From Anaerolineae bacterium (GTDB lineage: Bacteria; Chloroflexota; Anaerolineae; Aggregatilineales; Phototrophicaceae), in assembly GCA_022822545.1 (NCBI GenBank), contig JAJEBE010000050.1, forward strand, positions 36,107 to 100,106: a stretch of 64,000 bases of DNA, read 5' to 3'. Below the pieces are notes generated by a model, which worked only from the letters and a program-made list of their open reading frames with translations, ran no database searches and was not told the origin of the DNA. The position numbers and the translations under genes are program-made. Below are positions 1-8,091 of the stretch, one piece after another (positions within the stretch are counted from its first letter, which is position 1; each line of letters starts with the position of its first letter).

Positions 1-724
1 GATTCAGTCGGCGCTGCAGCGGCGTCGTACCCTCTTCCACCTGCAACAGCATCGTGGCGATATTGCCGATTTCAGTATTTAAGCCGATCCTGGTCACGAC
101 CATCTCGCCACGCCCGTAATTGACGGCGGTGCCCATAAAAGCCATATTCATCCGATCGCCAAGCGGCACATCGCCCGTGGTTTCGATGGAGGCAGTTGAC
201 TTTTCCACCGGCACCGACTCCCCGGTGAGCGCAGCTTCTTCGATCTGCAAGTTGATCGTCTCGATCAAACGGCCATCGGCCGGAATCCGGTCGCCTTCTC
301 CTATCAGGACAATATCGCCGGGCGTCAACTCTTCCGCGCTGATTTCGTGAATATGACCGTCGCGGCGGACGCGCACCTGCGGCACTTGCAGACGGCTCAA
401 TGCAGCCAGAGCCTGCTCCGCCTGATATTCCTGGTAGATTCCGAGCAAGGCGTTCAACGCGACAATGGCGAGGATGACGATCACATCGGTCGCTTCCCCC
501 AACAATGCCGAAATGGCGGCGGCGACAATCAAGACGATGACCATGACATCGGTGAATTGCCCCAGGATCAGTTGCGCCCAGTTGACGCCCTCATCGGTCG
601 GCAGGGCGTTCTTGCCGTATTCGCTCTGTCGCGCAACCGCCTCGGATTCGCTCAATCCCCGCGCCGGGTCGACGCCATACTCGGCTGCTACCTCGTGAAT
701 ATCCTTGCGGAACGTTTCAATCAT
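1..724 (-). CDS. P-type cation (Ca2+-like) ATPase, N-terminal part, cut by the window edge
   Basis: The minus-strand frame opens with ATG at 722-724 and stays open to base 1, giving about 241 residues. An N-terminal cation-ATPase domain is followed by two hydrophobic segments (M1-M2, about residues 60-105). The actuator domain then shows PGDIV, GDRIPADG and the dephosphorylation motif ALTGES. This order matches SERCA/PacL-type calcium pumps, which use ATP to move Ca2+ out of the cytoplasm across the membrane. The DKTGT phosphorylation loop and the remaining helices must lie beyond the left edge, so ion specificity cannot be read. It is divergent from threonine aldolase across a 255-base intergenic region. 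The family call is firm; Ca2+ rather than another cation is an inference. Confidence 0.9.
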   Translation of the reverse strand, partial: MIETFRKDIHEVAAEYGVDPARGLSESEAVARQSEYGKNALPTDEGVNWAQLILGQFTDVMVIVLIVAAAISALLGEATDVIVILAIVALNALLGIYQEYQAEQALAALSRLQVPQVRVRRDGHIHEISAEELTPGDIVLIGEGDRIPADGRLIETINLQIEEAALTGESVPVEKSTASIETTGDVPLGDRMNMAFMGTAVNYGRGEMVVTRIGLNTEIGNIATMLLQVEEGTTPLQRRLN

Positions 725-910
725 CCGGAAATCCTTAATTGACGTTCTCGTTATCTCTCGGTCAAAGGCAACTTTACTACACAACTGACGGCAAGCTGGC
801 AAAACACATTCTTATCTCGCAAATGGAACTTGCCGATTGTAGCGCAAAACGCTTACCGTATCAGCCGATTCAGACAACGACGATGGCACGCGTCGAACAA
901 GTCTTTGCCA

Positions 911-939
911 TTGCCAAGTGGGGCATTTCTGTCTAGTAT
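911..939 (+). promoter_or_regulatory. Sigma-70-type promoter for threonine aldolase
   Basis: TTGCCA at 911-916 and TAGTAT at 934-939 are separated by exactly 17 bases. The predicted transcription start near 946 leaves a leader of about 34 bases before the ATG at 980. It lies in the divergent region between the P-type ATPase and the aldolase. Called by eye only. Confidence 0.6.
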
Positions 940-979
940 CGCTTCGCATTGGCAAGCGCGGACGCAGTGGGCGAATCAA

Positions 980-2020
980 ATGAAATACATTGATCTTAGA
1001 AGCGATACCGTAAGCCACCCGACAGACGAGATGCGCGAAGCTATGGCGCGGGCGGAAGTCGGCGATGACGTTTATCATGATGATCCGACCGTGAACCAGC
1101 TCGAAGCCGATGCGGCTGCCTTGCTCGGCAAGGAGGCGGCCGTATTTGTCACGAGCGGCACACAGGGCAATCTCTGCGCTTTGCTGGCGCACTGCCAGCG
1201 CGGCGAGTCCATCATCATAGGAGATACCTCGCATATCTTCCGTTATGAACAAGGCGGCATGGCGCAGCTTGGCGGCATCCTCCCGCATACGCTGCCCGTG
1301 CAAGCCGATGGTACGATGCGCCTCTGTGACCTGGAAAACGCCATCAATCCGGACGATGAGCACAAACCGGTGACGCGCCTGGTTGCGCTGGAGAATACGC
1401 ACAATATGGCGGGCGGCGTGCCGATATCCGCCGCCTACACTGCCGAGGTAGCCGATTTCGCTCGCCGCAACAATCTGATCCTGCATATTGACGGCGCGCG
1501 CATCTTTAACGCGGCCGCCGCATTTGACGTCGATGTGAAGTCCCTGGTCGCTGGCGCCGATTCGGTGACATTCTGCCTCTCCAAGGGGCTCTGCGCTCCC
1601 GCTGGCTCCATCTTGGTGGGCAGTAAAGACTTCATCCGCCGGGCGCGCCGGGCGCGCAAGGTGCTTGGCGGCAGCCTGCGGCAAGCTGGCGTCCTCGCCG
1701 CCGCCGGCTTGATCGCCCTGCATAAAATGCGCCATCGTCTTGCCGAAGATCATCGTAACGCGCAACTGCTCGCTGAAGGTATGAGTGAAATCCCCGGTGT
1801 TGCCCTCAAGAGCCAAAACACAAACTTCGTCTTCTTCGCTTTGGCCGATGACGCCGGCGCGCCGCTTGACGAGTTTGTCCACAAATTGCGCCGCGACTAT
1901 AATATCTTCATGTCGCCATACGGTGGCGAAAGCGGTCAGATACGTTTGCGTACGCACTTTTGGATTGATCGCGCCGCGATTGACAAGGTGACTTCGGCGG
2001 TGAGCGCAATTCTATCATGA
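980..2020 (+). CDS. ltaE: Low-specificity L-threonine aldolase
   Basis: The 346-residue product is a PLP-dependent fold-type I enzyme that cleaves L-threonine or L-allo-threonine to glycine and acetaldehyde in the cytoplasm. The N-terminus MKYIDLRSDTVSHPT is characteristic of the family, and the glycine-rich SGTQGN segment and the lysine in CLSKGLCAPAG (Schiff-base site) are visible. The frame stays open upstream to 830, but ATG 980 begins exactly at the family N-terminus and follows a good promoter, so I chose it. The ribosome binding site is weak. The stop overlaps the start of the next gene (ATGA type), so the two are probably co-transcribed. Confidence 0.93.
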   Translation: MKYIDLRSDTVSHPTDEMREAMARAEVGDDVYHDDPTVNQLEADAAALLGKEAAVFVTSGTQGNLCALLAHCQRGESIIIGDTSHIFRYEQGGMAQLGGILPHTLPVQADGTMRLCDLENAINPDDEHKPVTRLVALENTHNMAGGVPISAAYTAEVADFARRNNLILHIDGARIFNAAAAFDVDVKSLVAGADSVTFCLSKGLCAPAGSILVGSKDFIRRARRARKVLGGSLRQAGVLAAAGLIALHKMRHRLAEDHRNAQLLAEGMSEIPGVALKSQNTNFVFFALADDAGAPLDEFVHKLRRDYNIFMSPYGGESGQIRLRTHFWIDRAAIDKVTSAVSAILS

Positions 2021-2760
2021 TGCCCAAGGCGCCTTTTGATCCATTGGAAAACTCGGAAGAACCGCCGCAGAATCAGGCAACCCTGTCCAATGCTTTGGAG
2101 CCTTCGGAAGGCCCCGCTGCTCACCGTCCTGACGCTCCGCGCTCGCAATATCGCGGCGCCAGCGATCCCCTGTTCGGCTTTATCATCGCCGCCGCGCTAA
2201 GCATCGGTCTCACGCCCCTGCTGCCCGGCAGCATTGAATTAAGATACACTTTGGCTTGGGGCGCCCTCGCCGGCGTCAGCGTACTCTCATGGCTTCTCGG
2301 CAATATGGAGCGCATCGGTCAGGAACGGCCGGAAAATCTCGGTTGGGGGATCTTGTACGCTGTCATGTTGGGTATCCCCTTCCTGGTCTTTCTCAGCCAG
2401 CAGGTGCTGGATCCAGCGGCGGACCGCCTCTTCCCGGGCATGACCGCAGGCAGCTTGCTTGCTTTCCTCGTCTTTGTCATGCCCATCGCCGAGACGCTCT
2501 TTTTCCGCGGCTTGCTGCAGAGCCAGTTGGCATTTTGGCTCGTTGGCTTGCTGGCGACTCTCTGGAATATCGTGCTTTTCTTCCCCGTTATGTGGCAGTC
2601 CGTGGCAGAACTCCCGGCAGTCACCCTGGTCATCGTGATTCTGTTGCTGATGATGAATCTGCTTTACGTTTATGTTCGCAAGCGTAATGGCTTGGCTGCC
2701 AGTTGGATCTGTCAGATTGTCGCCAACCTCATCATTCTTTATATTCCATTTCTCCAGTAG
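2017..2760 (+). CDS. CPBP-like membrane protein with altered catalytic motif
   Basis: The 247-residue protein has a polar Pro/Glu-rich N-terminus (1-50) followed by about six hydrophobic segments. The segment PIAETLFFRGLLQ (156-168) resembles motif 1 of CPBP (CAAX protease / bacteriocin-processing) proteins, normally EExxxR. Here the first Glu (E159) and the Arg (R164) are present but the second Glu is Thr160, and the downstream His motif is replaced by hydrophobic residues. It is therefore probably a non-catalytic or divergent relative. It overlaps ltaE by four bases. The function is unknown; family assignment rests on one motif and topology. Confidence 0.6.
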   Translation: MMPKAPFDPLENSEEPPQNQATLSNALEPSEGPAAHRPDAPRSQYRGASDPLFGFIIAAALSIGLTPLLPGSIELRYTLAWGALAGVSVLSWLLGNMERIGQERPENLGWGILYAVMLGIPFLVFLSQQVLDPAADRLFPGMTAGSLLAFLVFVMPIAETLFFRGLLQSQLAFWLVGLLATLWNIVLFFPVMWQSVAELPAVTLVIVILLLMMNLLYVYVRKRNGLAASWICQIVANLIILYIPFLQ

Positions 2761-2829
2761 GGGGCTAAGCCAAACAAAAGCCACGACTGCTTTGCCGCGG
2801 CTCATGAACTTGTTCAGGCTGATTGAATC

Positions 2830-3543
2830 TTATTCGGCCAAGTGCTCCAGCGGATCCGGCTTCGGCATCGGTTTGACGAAGCCCGCTGCGAAGATGGTTA
2901 GGACGCCGGCCAGGAACCCGCCAATATGCGCCCAATGCGCGATGTCCGTCTCGACGCCGATCCAACCCACATGCTGCAAGACATCCATCAAAAGCCAATA
3001 GCCGAGGAAGACAACCGCCGGCAGCTTGATCGTCCAGACGAAAGGACGGAAGAAGCCCAGCATCGTGCGCACTTTGGCGTTCGGCTTAATCACGAGGAAT
3101 CCGCCCATGATGCCCGCAATCGCGCCGCTTGCGCCGATGACCACTCCCGTATCGGTGACGGTGCAGACCGTATTTCCCAATGCCACATGCGCCAGCGTCG
3201 CCGCAACTCCGAAGCCCAAGTAAGCCAGCGCGTACTTCACGCTGCCCAGGTAGCGCTCCACCAAGCCGCCGAAGAGGAAGAGAAACCACATATTGCCCAA
3301 AACATGAGCCACGCTCGCGTGAAGGAAAAGGCTGCGGAAGGTATCCAGGCTGGTTGTGGCGATCGATTGTTCGCCAATCTTGCACACTTCCAGGCCATAA
3401 TTCTGCAGCGCCGCCTTGAGGAAGCCGTCGCCTTTGGCATCCACCGAGAGTTCCCAAAGGAAGACCAGGAGGTTGATGACGATGATAACGATAGTCGCTT
3501 TTGGGATTGATTTGTCGCGCCCGACAACATGTATAGGAAACAT
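2830..3543 (-). CDS. Rhomboid family intramembrane serine protease (copy 1)
   Basis: The 237-residue membrane protein has about six transmembrane segments. Its catalytic dyad is visible: Ser139 in GASGAI and His206 in HWAHIGGF. The oxyanion motif HASVAHVLGN supplies His80 and Asn84. Rhomboids cut transmembrane helices of substrate proteins inside the bilayer. A loop of about 25 residues between helices 1 and 2 carries a Cys that could sense redox state. It lies just downstream of a second rhomboid on the same strand, with a 78-base gap between them. Substrate unknown. Confidence 0.92.
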   Translation of the reverse strand: MFPIHVVGRDKSIPKATIVIIVINLLVFLWELSVDAKGDGFLKAALQNYGLEVCKIGEQSIATTSLDTFRSLFLHASVAHVLGNMWFLFLFGGLVERYLGSVKYALAYLGFGVAATLAHVALGNTVCTVTDTGVVIGASGAIAGIMGGFLVIKPNAKVRTMLGFFRPFVWTIKLPAVVFLGYWLLMDVLQHVGWIGVETDIAHWAHIGGFLAGVLTIFAAGFVKPMPKPDPLEHLAE

Positions 3544-3621
3544 AATGAGAGCCTCACTATCCTCATCGCCTACTACGTTAACATAGGGGATTGGTTTCGT
3601 GCAAGCCTGCGCGGGGCTCGC

Positions 3622-4311
3622 CTAAATGCGCGGTATGCGCGGCGGCGCGATGAAAAAGGACAAGAAAAAGATCAGCGCCAAGCCAGTGATGAAACCGCCA
3701 ACATGACCCCAATGTACATTTATCCGCGGCGCGACTGAACCAACCTGGTAGAAGAATTGCAAGAAAAACCAGTAGACAAGATACACCCAGGCCGGAACAT
3801 TGATGTCATAGTTGAAGGCCTTCAGGATCACAATTTTTGACTTGATCCGGTCGGTCGGAAACAAGAAAAGAAAGGCGCCGATGATGCCGGATATGGCGCC
3901 GCTTGAGCCGACCATGTATAGCGGTTCTGCGCAGCTACCCCCGTCGAAGAGCAGATGACCCAGGTGCCCGCCGAATCCCACGAGCAGATAAAAGGCCAGG
4001 AAACGCAGGCGTCCGATATGTTCCTCTATCCGCGAACCGAAGACATAGAATATGATGATGTTCGATGTGAGATGCAGGAAACTCATGTGCAGAAAGATGC
4101 TGCGGATGCCATCAATCAAGGTCTCGGACAAGGGCTGCGCCTGTACCGCGCAGATATCCAGCGCATAATTTTGGTACACCTCCTCCAGCGACAAGCCGCC
4201 CAGGAAGGCGAAAATCAGGACATATACAAAAAGCAATACATTGGCGACTGTGACAAAGAAAGCCACATAGGGTCGGTAATTCGACGTGCCAACGATTTTG
4301 TAAGGGATCAT
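3622..4311 (-). CDS. Rhomboid family intramembrane serine protease (copy 2)
   Basis: The 229-residue multi-spanning protein shows Ser137 in GSSGAISG, His203 in HWGHVGGF and Asn84 in HLTSN, so the rhomboid active site is complete. Length, spacing of catalytic residues and the first-loop sequence resemble its downstream neighbour at 2830-3543, which suggests tandem duplication followed by divergence. It starts with ATG (MIPYKIVG). Substrate unknown. Confidence 0.92.
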   Translation of the reverse strand: MIPYKIVGTSNYRPYVAFFVTVANVLLFVYVLIFAFLGGLSLEEVYQNYALDICAVQAQPLSETLIDGIRSIFLHMSFLHLTSNIIIFYVFGSRIEEHIGRLRFLAFYLLVGFGGHLGHLLFDGGSCAEPLYMVGSSGAISGIIGAFLFLFPTDRIKSKIVILKAFNYDINVPAWVYLVYWFFLQFFYQVGSVAPRINVHWGHVGGFITGLALIFFLSFFIAPPRIPRI

Positions 4312-4439
4312 ACCGCCGCGTCCGCATGCAACTACGCTACCAGATTAGCATAGTGAACGGTCGTATGGCAAACATGCGCCTAAAAGCAAACGGGCTTATC
4401 GAATCGGACGGGCATGCAGCCTTGCCCGGGTTCGCGAGA

Positions 4440-5576
4440 TTATCTCTCGTCCATAGGTACAAATTTTCGATCCTGCGGACCAACATAATTCGCCTTGGGA
4501 CGAATCAAACGCCCGCCCATCTGCGCAATCACATGCGCCGACCAGCCCGATATCCGCGACATGGCGAATAGCGGCGTGAACATATCAATATCCAGGCCCA
4601 GCAGGTACAAAACGACGGCGCTGTAATAATCCACATTGGGGTATAAATTGCGCTGGACAAAATAGTCGTCGGCGCGCGCTGTCTCCGCCAGCTTGACGGC
4701 AATATCCAGCCATTTGCGCTGGCCAGAGCTTTCCGCCAGCGCTTCGGCATGCCGCCGCAATATGCCCGCGCGGGGATCATTCGACTTATAAACGCGGTGA
4801 CCGATGCCCATGATGCGCCGCTGGCCTGTCTTGATGTTTTGCTCGAACCAGGGCAGGACATTATCGACATCGCCGATTGCGATAAACATCTTCATCGCTT
4901 CGGAATTTGCGCCGCCGTGTGATGGGCCTTTTAAGGCGCTGATGCCGGCGACAATCGCGCTGTGTAAATCCGAACCGGTGGCGGTGACCACACGCGCTGC
5001 GAAAGTGCTCGCGTTCATGCCGTGTTCCGCCAGCAAAACAAGATAGACATTCAAAGCGGCGCAAGCCGTCGCATCCGGCTCATCGCCAGACATCATGTAG
5101 ACGAAGTTCTCCGCTACGCTCAAGTCGCCGCGGGGCGCAATCGGCCCCTGGCCCTTGGCGATGCGCATCCAGGCGGCGCAGATCGTCGTGATTTGGCCGG
5201 TTAGCCGGAAGGCCTTCGCCTGGGCGAGATCCTTGTCGCTCAGGTTTTCGGCATCTGGATCGAAGGCTGAAAGCATGGATACCGCCGTTCGCAGCACGGC
5301 CATCGCCGGCGTCGCCGCGGGCAGAGACTTCATCATGTTGATCACAGCGTCAGGGATGGAAGCCTCCGCCGCGATCGTCGACCGCAAGCTTTCGTATTCC
5401 TTAGGCTTCGGCAAGCGCGTGTTAAAGAGCAGAAACAAGATTTCTTCAAATGAGGTGGTTTCGGCGAGATCTTCGATGGCATAGCCACTGTAAATCAGCT
5501 TGCCAATGCTGCCATCGATGTAGCTTGTGTTGATATCGGCGACGATTGCTTCCTCAAGCCCACCCTTGTTAGTCAT
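4440..5576 (-). CDS. gltA: Citrate synthase
   Basis: The 378-residue enzyme condenses acetyl-CoA and oxaloacetate to citrate, the entry step of the TCA cycle. The three catalytic residues are seen as His220 in GPSHGGAN, His260 in GIGHRVYK and Asp316 in NVDYYS. At about 380 residues it belongs to the shorter, dimeric type found in Gram-positives and archaea rather than the longer allosteric enterobacterial form; methylcitrate synthases look very similar and cannot be excluded. AAGGAG lies nine bases before the ATG. A clear promoter lies about 60 bases upstream. It is transcribed alone, away from the JAMM operon. Confidence 0.94.
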   Translation of the reverse strand: MTNKGGLEEAIVADINTSYIDGSIGKLIYSGYAIEDLAETTSFEEILFLLFNTRLPKPKEYESLRSTIAAEASIPDAVINMMKSLPAATPAMAVLRTAVSMLSAFDPDAENLSDKDLAQAKAFRLTGQITTICAAWMRIAKGQGPIAPRGDLSVAENFVYMMSGDEPDATACAALNVYLVLLAEHGMNASTFAARVVTATGSDLHSAIVAGISALKGPSHGGANSEAMKMFIAIGDVDNVLPWFEQNIKTGQRRIMGIGHRVYKSNDPRAGILRRHAEALAESSGQRKWLDIAVKLAETARADDYFVQRNLYPNVDYYSAVVLYLLGLDIDMFTPLFAMSRISGWSAHVIAQMGGRLIRPKANYVGPQDRKFVPMDER

Positions 5577-5634
5577 GTACTGCTTCTCCTTCGTGACGCC
5601 TGCGCCAGCTTCGACAGCGAAAATAATGCGCGCT

Positions 5635-5663
5635 AGTATAGCACTCGGTCAAACGCGCTTCAA
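5635..5663 (-). promoter_or_regulatory. Sigma-70-type promoter for citrate synthase
   Basis: On the minus strand TTGAAG (5658-5663) and TATACT (5635-5640) are 17 bases apart, close to consensus. The resulting leader is about 50 bases and ends in the AAGGAG ribosome binding site of citrate synthase. Confidence 0.65.
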
Positions 5664-5749
5664 GCTATACAAATGGCGCAAACGCGCATCATCGGCAAGG
5701 CTCGTTTTAAGGCCGATTGCGAGTCAGATGCCGCATGAGAAAGTTGCCG

Positions 5750-5778
5750 TTGCCAGTTTTACCTGCCTGTGCTAACCT
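5750..5778 (+). promoter_or_regulatory. Putative promoter for the leader of the JAMM/ubiquitin-like/E1 operon
   Basis: TTGCCA (5750-5755) is followed after 17 bases by TAACCT (5773-5778). The -10 is only moderate. Transcription from here would give a leader of about 190 bases before the JAMM gene, ending in the hairpin plus T-run at 5922-5947. Confidence 0.4.
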
Positions 5779-5784
5779 GCTGCG

Positions 5785-5975
5785 CATGCCTAGGATTGAT
5801 CCACAAAGCCGCGCGGCGCTACATGTTTGTTGTCTCTGTTGTTGCGAGATGAACTTTTGCCGCGTCGGGGTCCCGGCTGTCTGAAGCAATCGCGCTTAAT
5901 GCGCTGCGGAATAAGACGGGAGCCAGCCCAAGCGGCCGGCTTTTTTTGTTGGCGGAAAAGGACGGATACAAGGTG
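5785..5975 (+). promoter_or_regulatory. Structured leader or small RNA with possible terminator/antiterminator switch
   Basis: This 190-base untranslated region precedes the JAMM gene. A terminator-like hairpin pairs 5922-5928 with 5934-5940 (one mismatch, loop CAAGC) and is followed by seven T at 5941-5947. An alternative pairing joins GGCTGTCT (5875-5882) with AGAC and AGCC at 5914-5924, which uses bases of the terminator's left arm. The two are mutually exclusive. A small hairpin, GCGC-TTAAT-GCGC (5892-5904), sits between. I could not match it to cobalamin, SAM, TPP, Moco, THF or T-box consensus motifs. It could be an attenuator for the operon or a stand-alone small RNA that ends at the T-run. 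Confidence 0.45.
5922..5947 (+). terminator. Intrinsic-terminator-like hairpin inside the leader
   Basis: GCCAGCC pairs with GGCCGGC (six pairs and one A-C mismatch) around the loop CAAGC, and seven T residues follow. It ends 26 bases before the GTG/ATG of the JAMM gene and contains no coding sequence, so it would act as an attenuator or as the 3' end of a small RNA. Confidence 0.5.
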
Positions 5976-6401
5976 ATGCGCGTCAGCCTGAGCAAAGCAT
6001 TGCAACAGCGTATCTTTGAACAGATGGAAGCGACCTATCCCAATGAGGGCGGCGGCTTTCTGCTGGGGCAGGTCGAGGGGGATCTTGTCACTATTGTTGA
6101 CATCATACAAGTGGAAAACGTCTTTGCCGTGGAGGAGCAGCACCATCGCTATGCCATGACGCCGCAAGATTGGATACGCCTCGAAGATGAAGCGGACGAA
6201 CGCGGGTTTAGTCTGGTCGGCTATTATCACAGCCACCCGGATTCGCCGGCGATTCCTTCCGAATACGATCGGGAGCACGCCTTGCCAAACTTCGTCTATA
6301 TCATCACATCGGTCATGATGGCGCGCGCCGATGATATGCGCGCCTGGCTGCTCCGGCCCGATCGGGGGGCGTTTGATGGCGCCTTGTTGCGCCTCTCATA
6401 G
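5976..6401 (+). CDS. JAMM/MPN (Mov34) metalloprotease, Mec+/RadC-unlike small form
   Basis: The 141-residue protein is a stand-alone JAB1/MPN domain. The full zinc site is visible: Glu24 in EGGGFLLG, then His85, His87, Ser95 and Asp98 in HSHPDSPAIPSEYD (HxHx7Sx2D). Family members hydrolyse isopeptide-like or thiocarboxylate adducts at the C-terminus of ubiquitin-like sulfur carriers; mycobacterial Mec+ releases cysteine from CysO. Start: AAAGGA lies upstream of adjacent GTG (5973) and ATG (5976) codons; I chose the ATG, and TTG 5946 inside the T-run is unlikely. It heads a three-gene cassette with a ubiquitin-like protein and an E1-like enzyme. Confidence 0.9.
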   Translation: MRVSLSKALQQRIFEQMEATYPNEGGGFLLGQVEGDLVTIVDIIQVENVFAVEEQHHRYAMTPQDWIRLEDEADERGFSLVGYYHSHPDSPAIPSEYDREHALPNFVYIITSVMMARADDMRAWLLRPDRGAFDGALLRLS

Positions 6402-6487
6402 CCATTGGCGCGGCCGCAGGTAAGATACCGGCGCCAGATGGCGTATATGACATAGAAGAGTCCAAAGCGGTACAAGGAGAGTAAATT

Positions 6488-6763
6488 ATGGCAAAAGTCC
6501 GAATTCCGACGCCATTGCGCGCCTTCACCGAAGGGGCGGCCAATATTGATGTCGCTGGCGCCACCGTTGGCGAAGCGCTGGTGAACCTGGTCGAGCAACA
6601 TCCGGAATTGCGCGATCATCTGTTCAACGATGATGAACTGCGCAGTTTTGTCAATGTCTTCATCGGCGATGAAGATATCCGCTTCCTGCAAGGCTTGGAT
6701 ACCGAGATCGCCGCTGACGAAAGCCTGCGCATCATCCCGAGTATCGCCGGCGGCCGCCGTTAG
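6488..6763 (+). CDS. Ubiquitin-like sulfur-carrier protein (MoaD/ThiS/CysO family) ending in GGRR
   Basis: The 91-residue beta-grasp protein resembles CysO and MoaD: basic N-terminus, PTPLRAFTEG, TVGEAL in the first helix, VNVFIGDEDIR, and a C-terminal SIAGG. After activation by an E1-like enzyme the terminal glycine would carry sulfur as a thiocarboxylate. Unusually two arginines follow the Gly88-Gly89 pair, so the glycine is not exposed in the primary product and must be trimmed first. The adjacent JAMM protease is the obvious candidate. AAGGAGAG precedes the ATG. It lies 86 bases after the JAMM gene and 17 bases before the E1 gene. Confidence 0.9.
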   Translation: MAKVRIPTPLRAFTEGAANIDVAGATVGEALVNLVEQHPELRDHLFNDDELRSFVNVFIGDEDIRFLQGLDTEIAADESLRIIPSIAGGRR

Positions 6764-6780
6764 TATACGGAGAATTGGAT

Positions 6781-8025
6781 ATGACTGAATTGCATCAGCG
6801 CCTGGCTGACTTAAGTAATGAGGAGGTCAAGCGCTACAGCCGCCATGTCATCATGCCCGAAGTTGGCATGGAAGGGCAGCGCCGCTTGAAGGCTTCGTCC
6901 GTCTTGCTTATCGGCACCGGCGGCTTGGGCAGCCCGCTCGCGCTTTACCTGGCGGCGGCCGGCATTGGGCGCATCGGCCTGGTCGATTACGATGTGGTCG
7001 ACTTCACCAATTTGCAGCGGCAGGTCATCCACGGCGTCAGCACAGTCGGCGCCTCCAAGCTGGATAGCGCCGCGGCCCGCATGCTGGACCTCAATCCAGA
7101 CATCGCTGTCGTCAAATACAACGAGCCCCTCACCTCGGAGAACGCCCTGCGCATATTCAGCGACGATTGGGACATCGTCATCGATGGCACCGACAACTTC
7201 CCGACGCGCTATCTCGTCAACGACGCCTGTGTCAAACTGGGCATCCCCAATGTCTACGGCAGCATTTTCCGTTTCGAAGGTCAACTGAGCGTCTTTTATG
7301 GCGAACAAGGTCCCTGCTATCGCTGCATGTTCCCGGAGCCGCCGCCGCCCGGTCTGGTCCCCAGTTGCGCCGAAGGCGGCGTCCTGGGCATTCTGCCCGG
7401 CACCATCGGCACGATGCAGGCGACCGAAGCGATCAAGCTTCTGCTGGGGATCGGCGATCCCATGATCGGCCGGATGATGCTCTACGATGCGCTGGAAATG
7501 AGCTTCCACACGATCAAAATCCACAAGGATCCGAATTGCCCCGTCTGCGGCAGCGCCAAGGAAGACATCGAACTGATCGACTATGAGCAATTCTGCGGGA
7601 TGCCCGCGCATGACCATAGCGAATACAGCTCGGTCGAAGACAGCGCCGATATCGATATCAAGACCGTCACCGTGCACGATGTCAAATCGGCGCTGGAAAA
7701 CGGCGATGACGTGGTCGTGATTGACGTCCGCGACCCGCATGAATGGGAAATCAGCGCCATCGACGGCGCCCTGCGCATCCCCAAGCCGGATATCCAATTG
7801 GCGAAAAATGGCGTTCAAGCTGGCCGGAAGCTCTTGGAAGAGACGGTTCTGAACAATATTCCCAAGGACAAGACGCTGTACCTGCATTGCCGCTCGGGCA
7901 AGCGCAGCGCCGATAGCATCGCCTACTTGTCGGAGATCGGCTACGACCTGGACAAGATGTATAATGTCGAGGGTGGCATCCTGGCTTGGGCGGATGAAAT
8001 CGATCCGGAGATGCCTAAGTATTAG
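6781..8025 (+). CDS. moeZ: MoeB/ThiF-type E1-like adenylyltransferase with C-terminal rhodanese domain (MoeZ-like)
   Basis: The 414-residue protein activates the C-terminus of a ubiquitin-like carrier by adenylation and then transfers sulfur to it. Residues 15-270 form the ThiF/MoeB domain: nucleotide loop GTGGLGS (45-51), DGTDNFPTRYL (135-145), zinc cysteines C179/C182 and C253/C256, and catalytic Cys196 in PSCAEGG. Residues 295-414 are a rhodanese domain with active Cys370 in HCRSGKRS. The order matches MoeZ of actinobacteria, which serves both CysO and MoaD. I chose ATG 6781, eight bases behind GGAG, over TTG 6775. It completes the JAMM/ubiquitin-like/E1 cassette. Confidence 0.93.
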   Translation: MTELHQRLADLSNEEVKRYSRHVIMPEVGMEGQRRLKASSVLLIGTGGLGSPLALYLAAAGIGRIGLVDYDVVDFTNLQRQVIHGVSTVGASKLDSAAARMLDLNPDIAVVKYNEPLTSENALRIFSDDWDIVIDGTDNFPTRYLVNDACVKLGIPNVYGSIFRFEGQLSVFYGEQGPCYRCMFPEPPPPGLVPSCAEGGVLGILPGTIGTMQATEAIKLLLGIGDPMIGRMMLYDALEMSFHTIKIHKDPNCPVCGSAKEDIELIDYEQFCGMPAHDHSEYSSVEDSADIDIKTVTVHDVKSALENGDDVVVIDVRDPHEWEISAIDGALRIPKPDIQLAKNGVQAGRKLLEETVLNNIPKDKTLYLHCRSGKRSADSIAYLSEIGYDLDKMYNVEGGILAWADEIDPEMPKY

Positions 8026-8091
8026 CAGGCAATTTAGATGATGCGCTAGACTTTACTTAGCATCACACATTTCCAGTGAAAGGATTGATAC

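Noticed and set aside
812..1957. Minus-strand open frame of 381 codons over threonine aldolase
   Set aside because: It is antisense to a clear family member, lacks any recognisable motif and reflects G/C bias at third positions.
4409..4428. Hairpin CGGGCA/TGCCCG after citrate synthase as terminator
   Set aside because: Only six pairs and no T-run directly after it.
5785..5947. Cobalamin, SAM, TPP or T-box riboswitch
   Set aside because: A GAGCCAG stretch is slightly reminiscent of the cobalamin element, but GCCACTG and GACCTGCC are missing, and no other class consensus is present.
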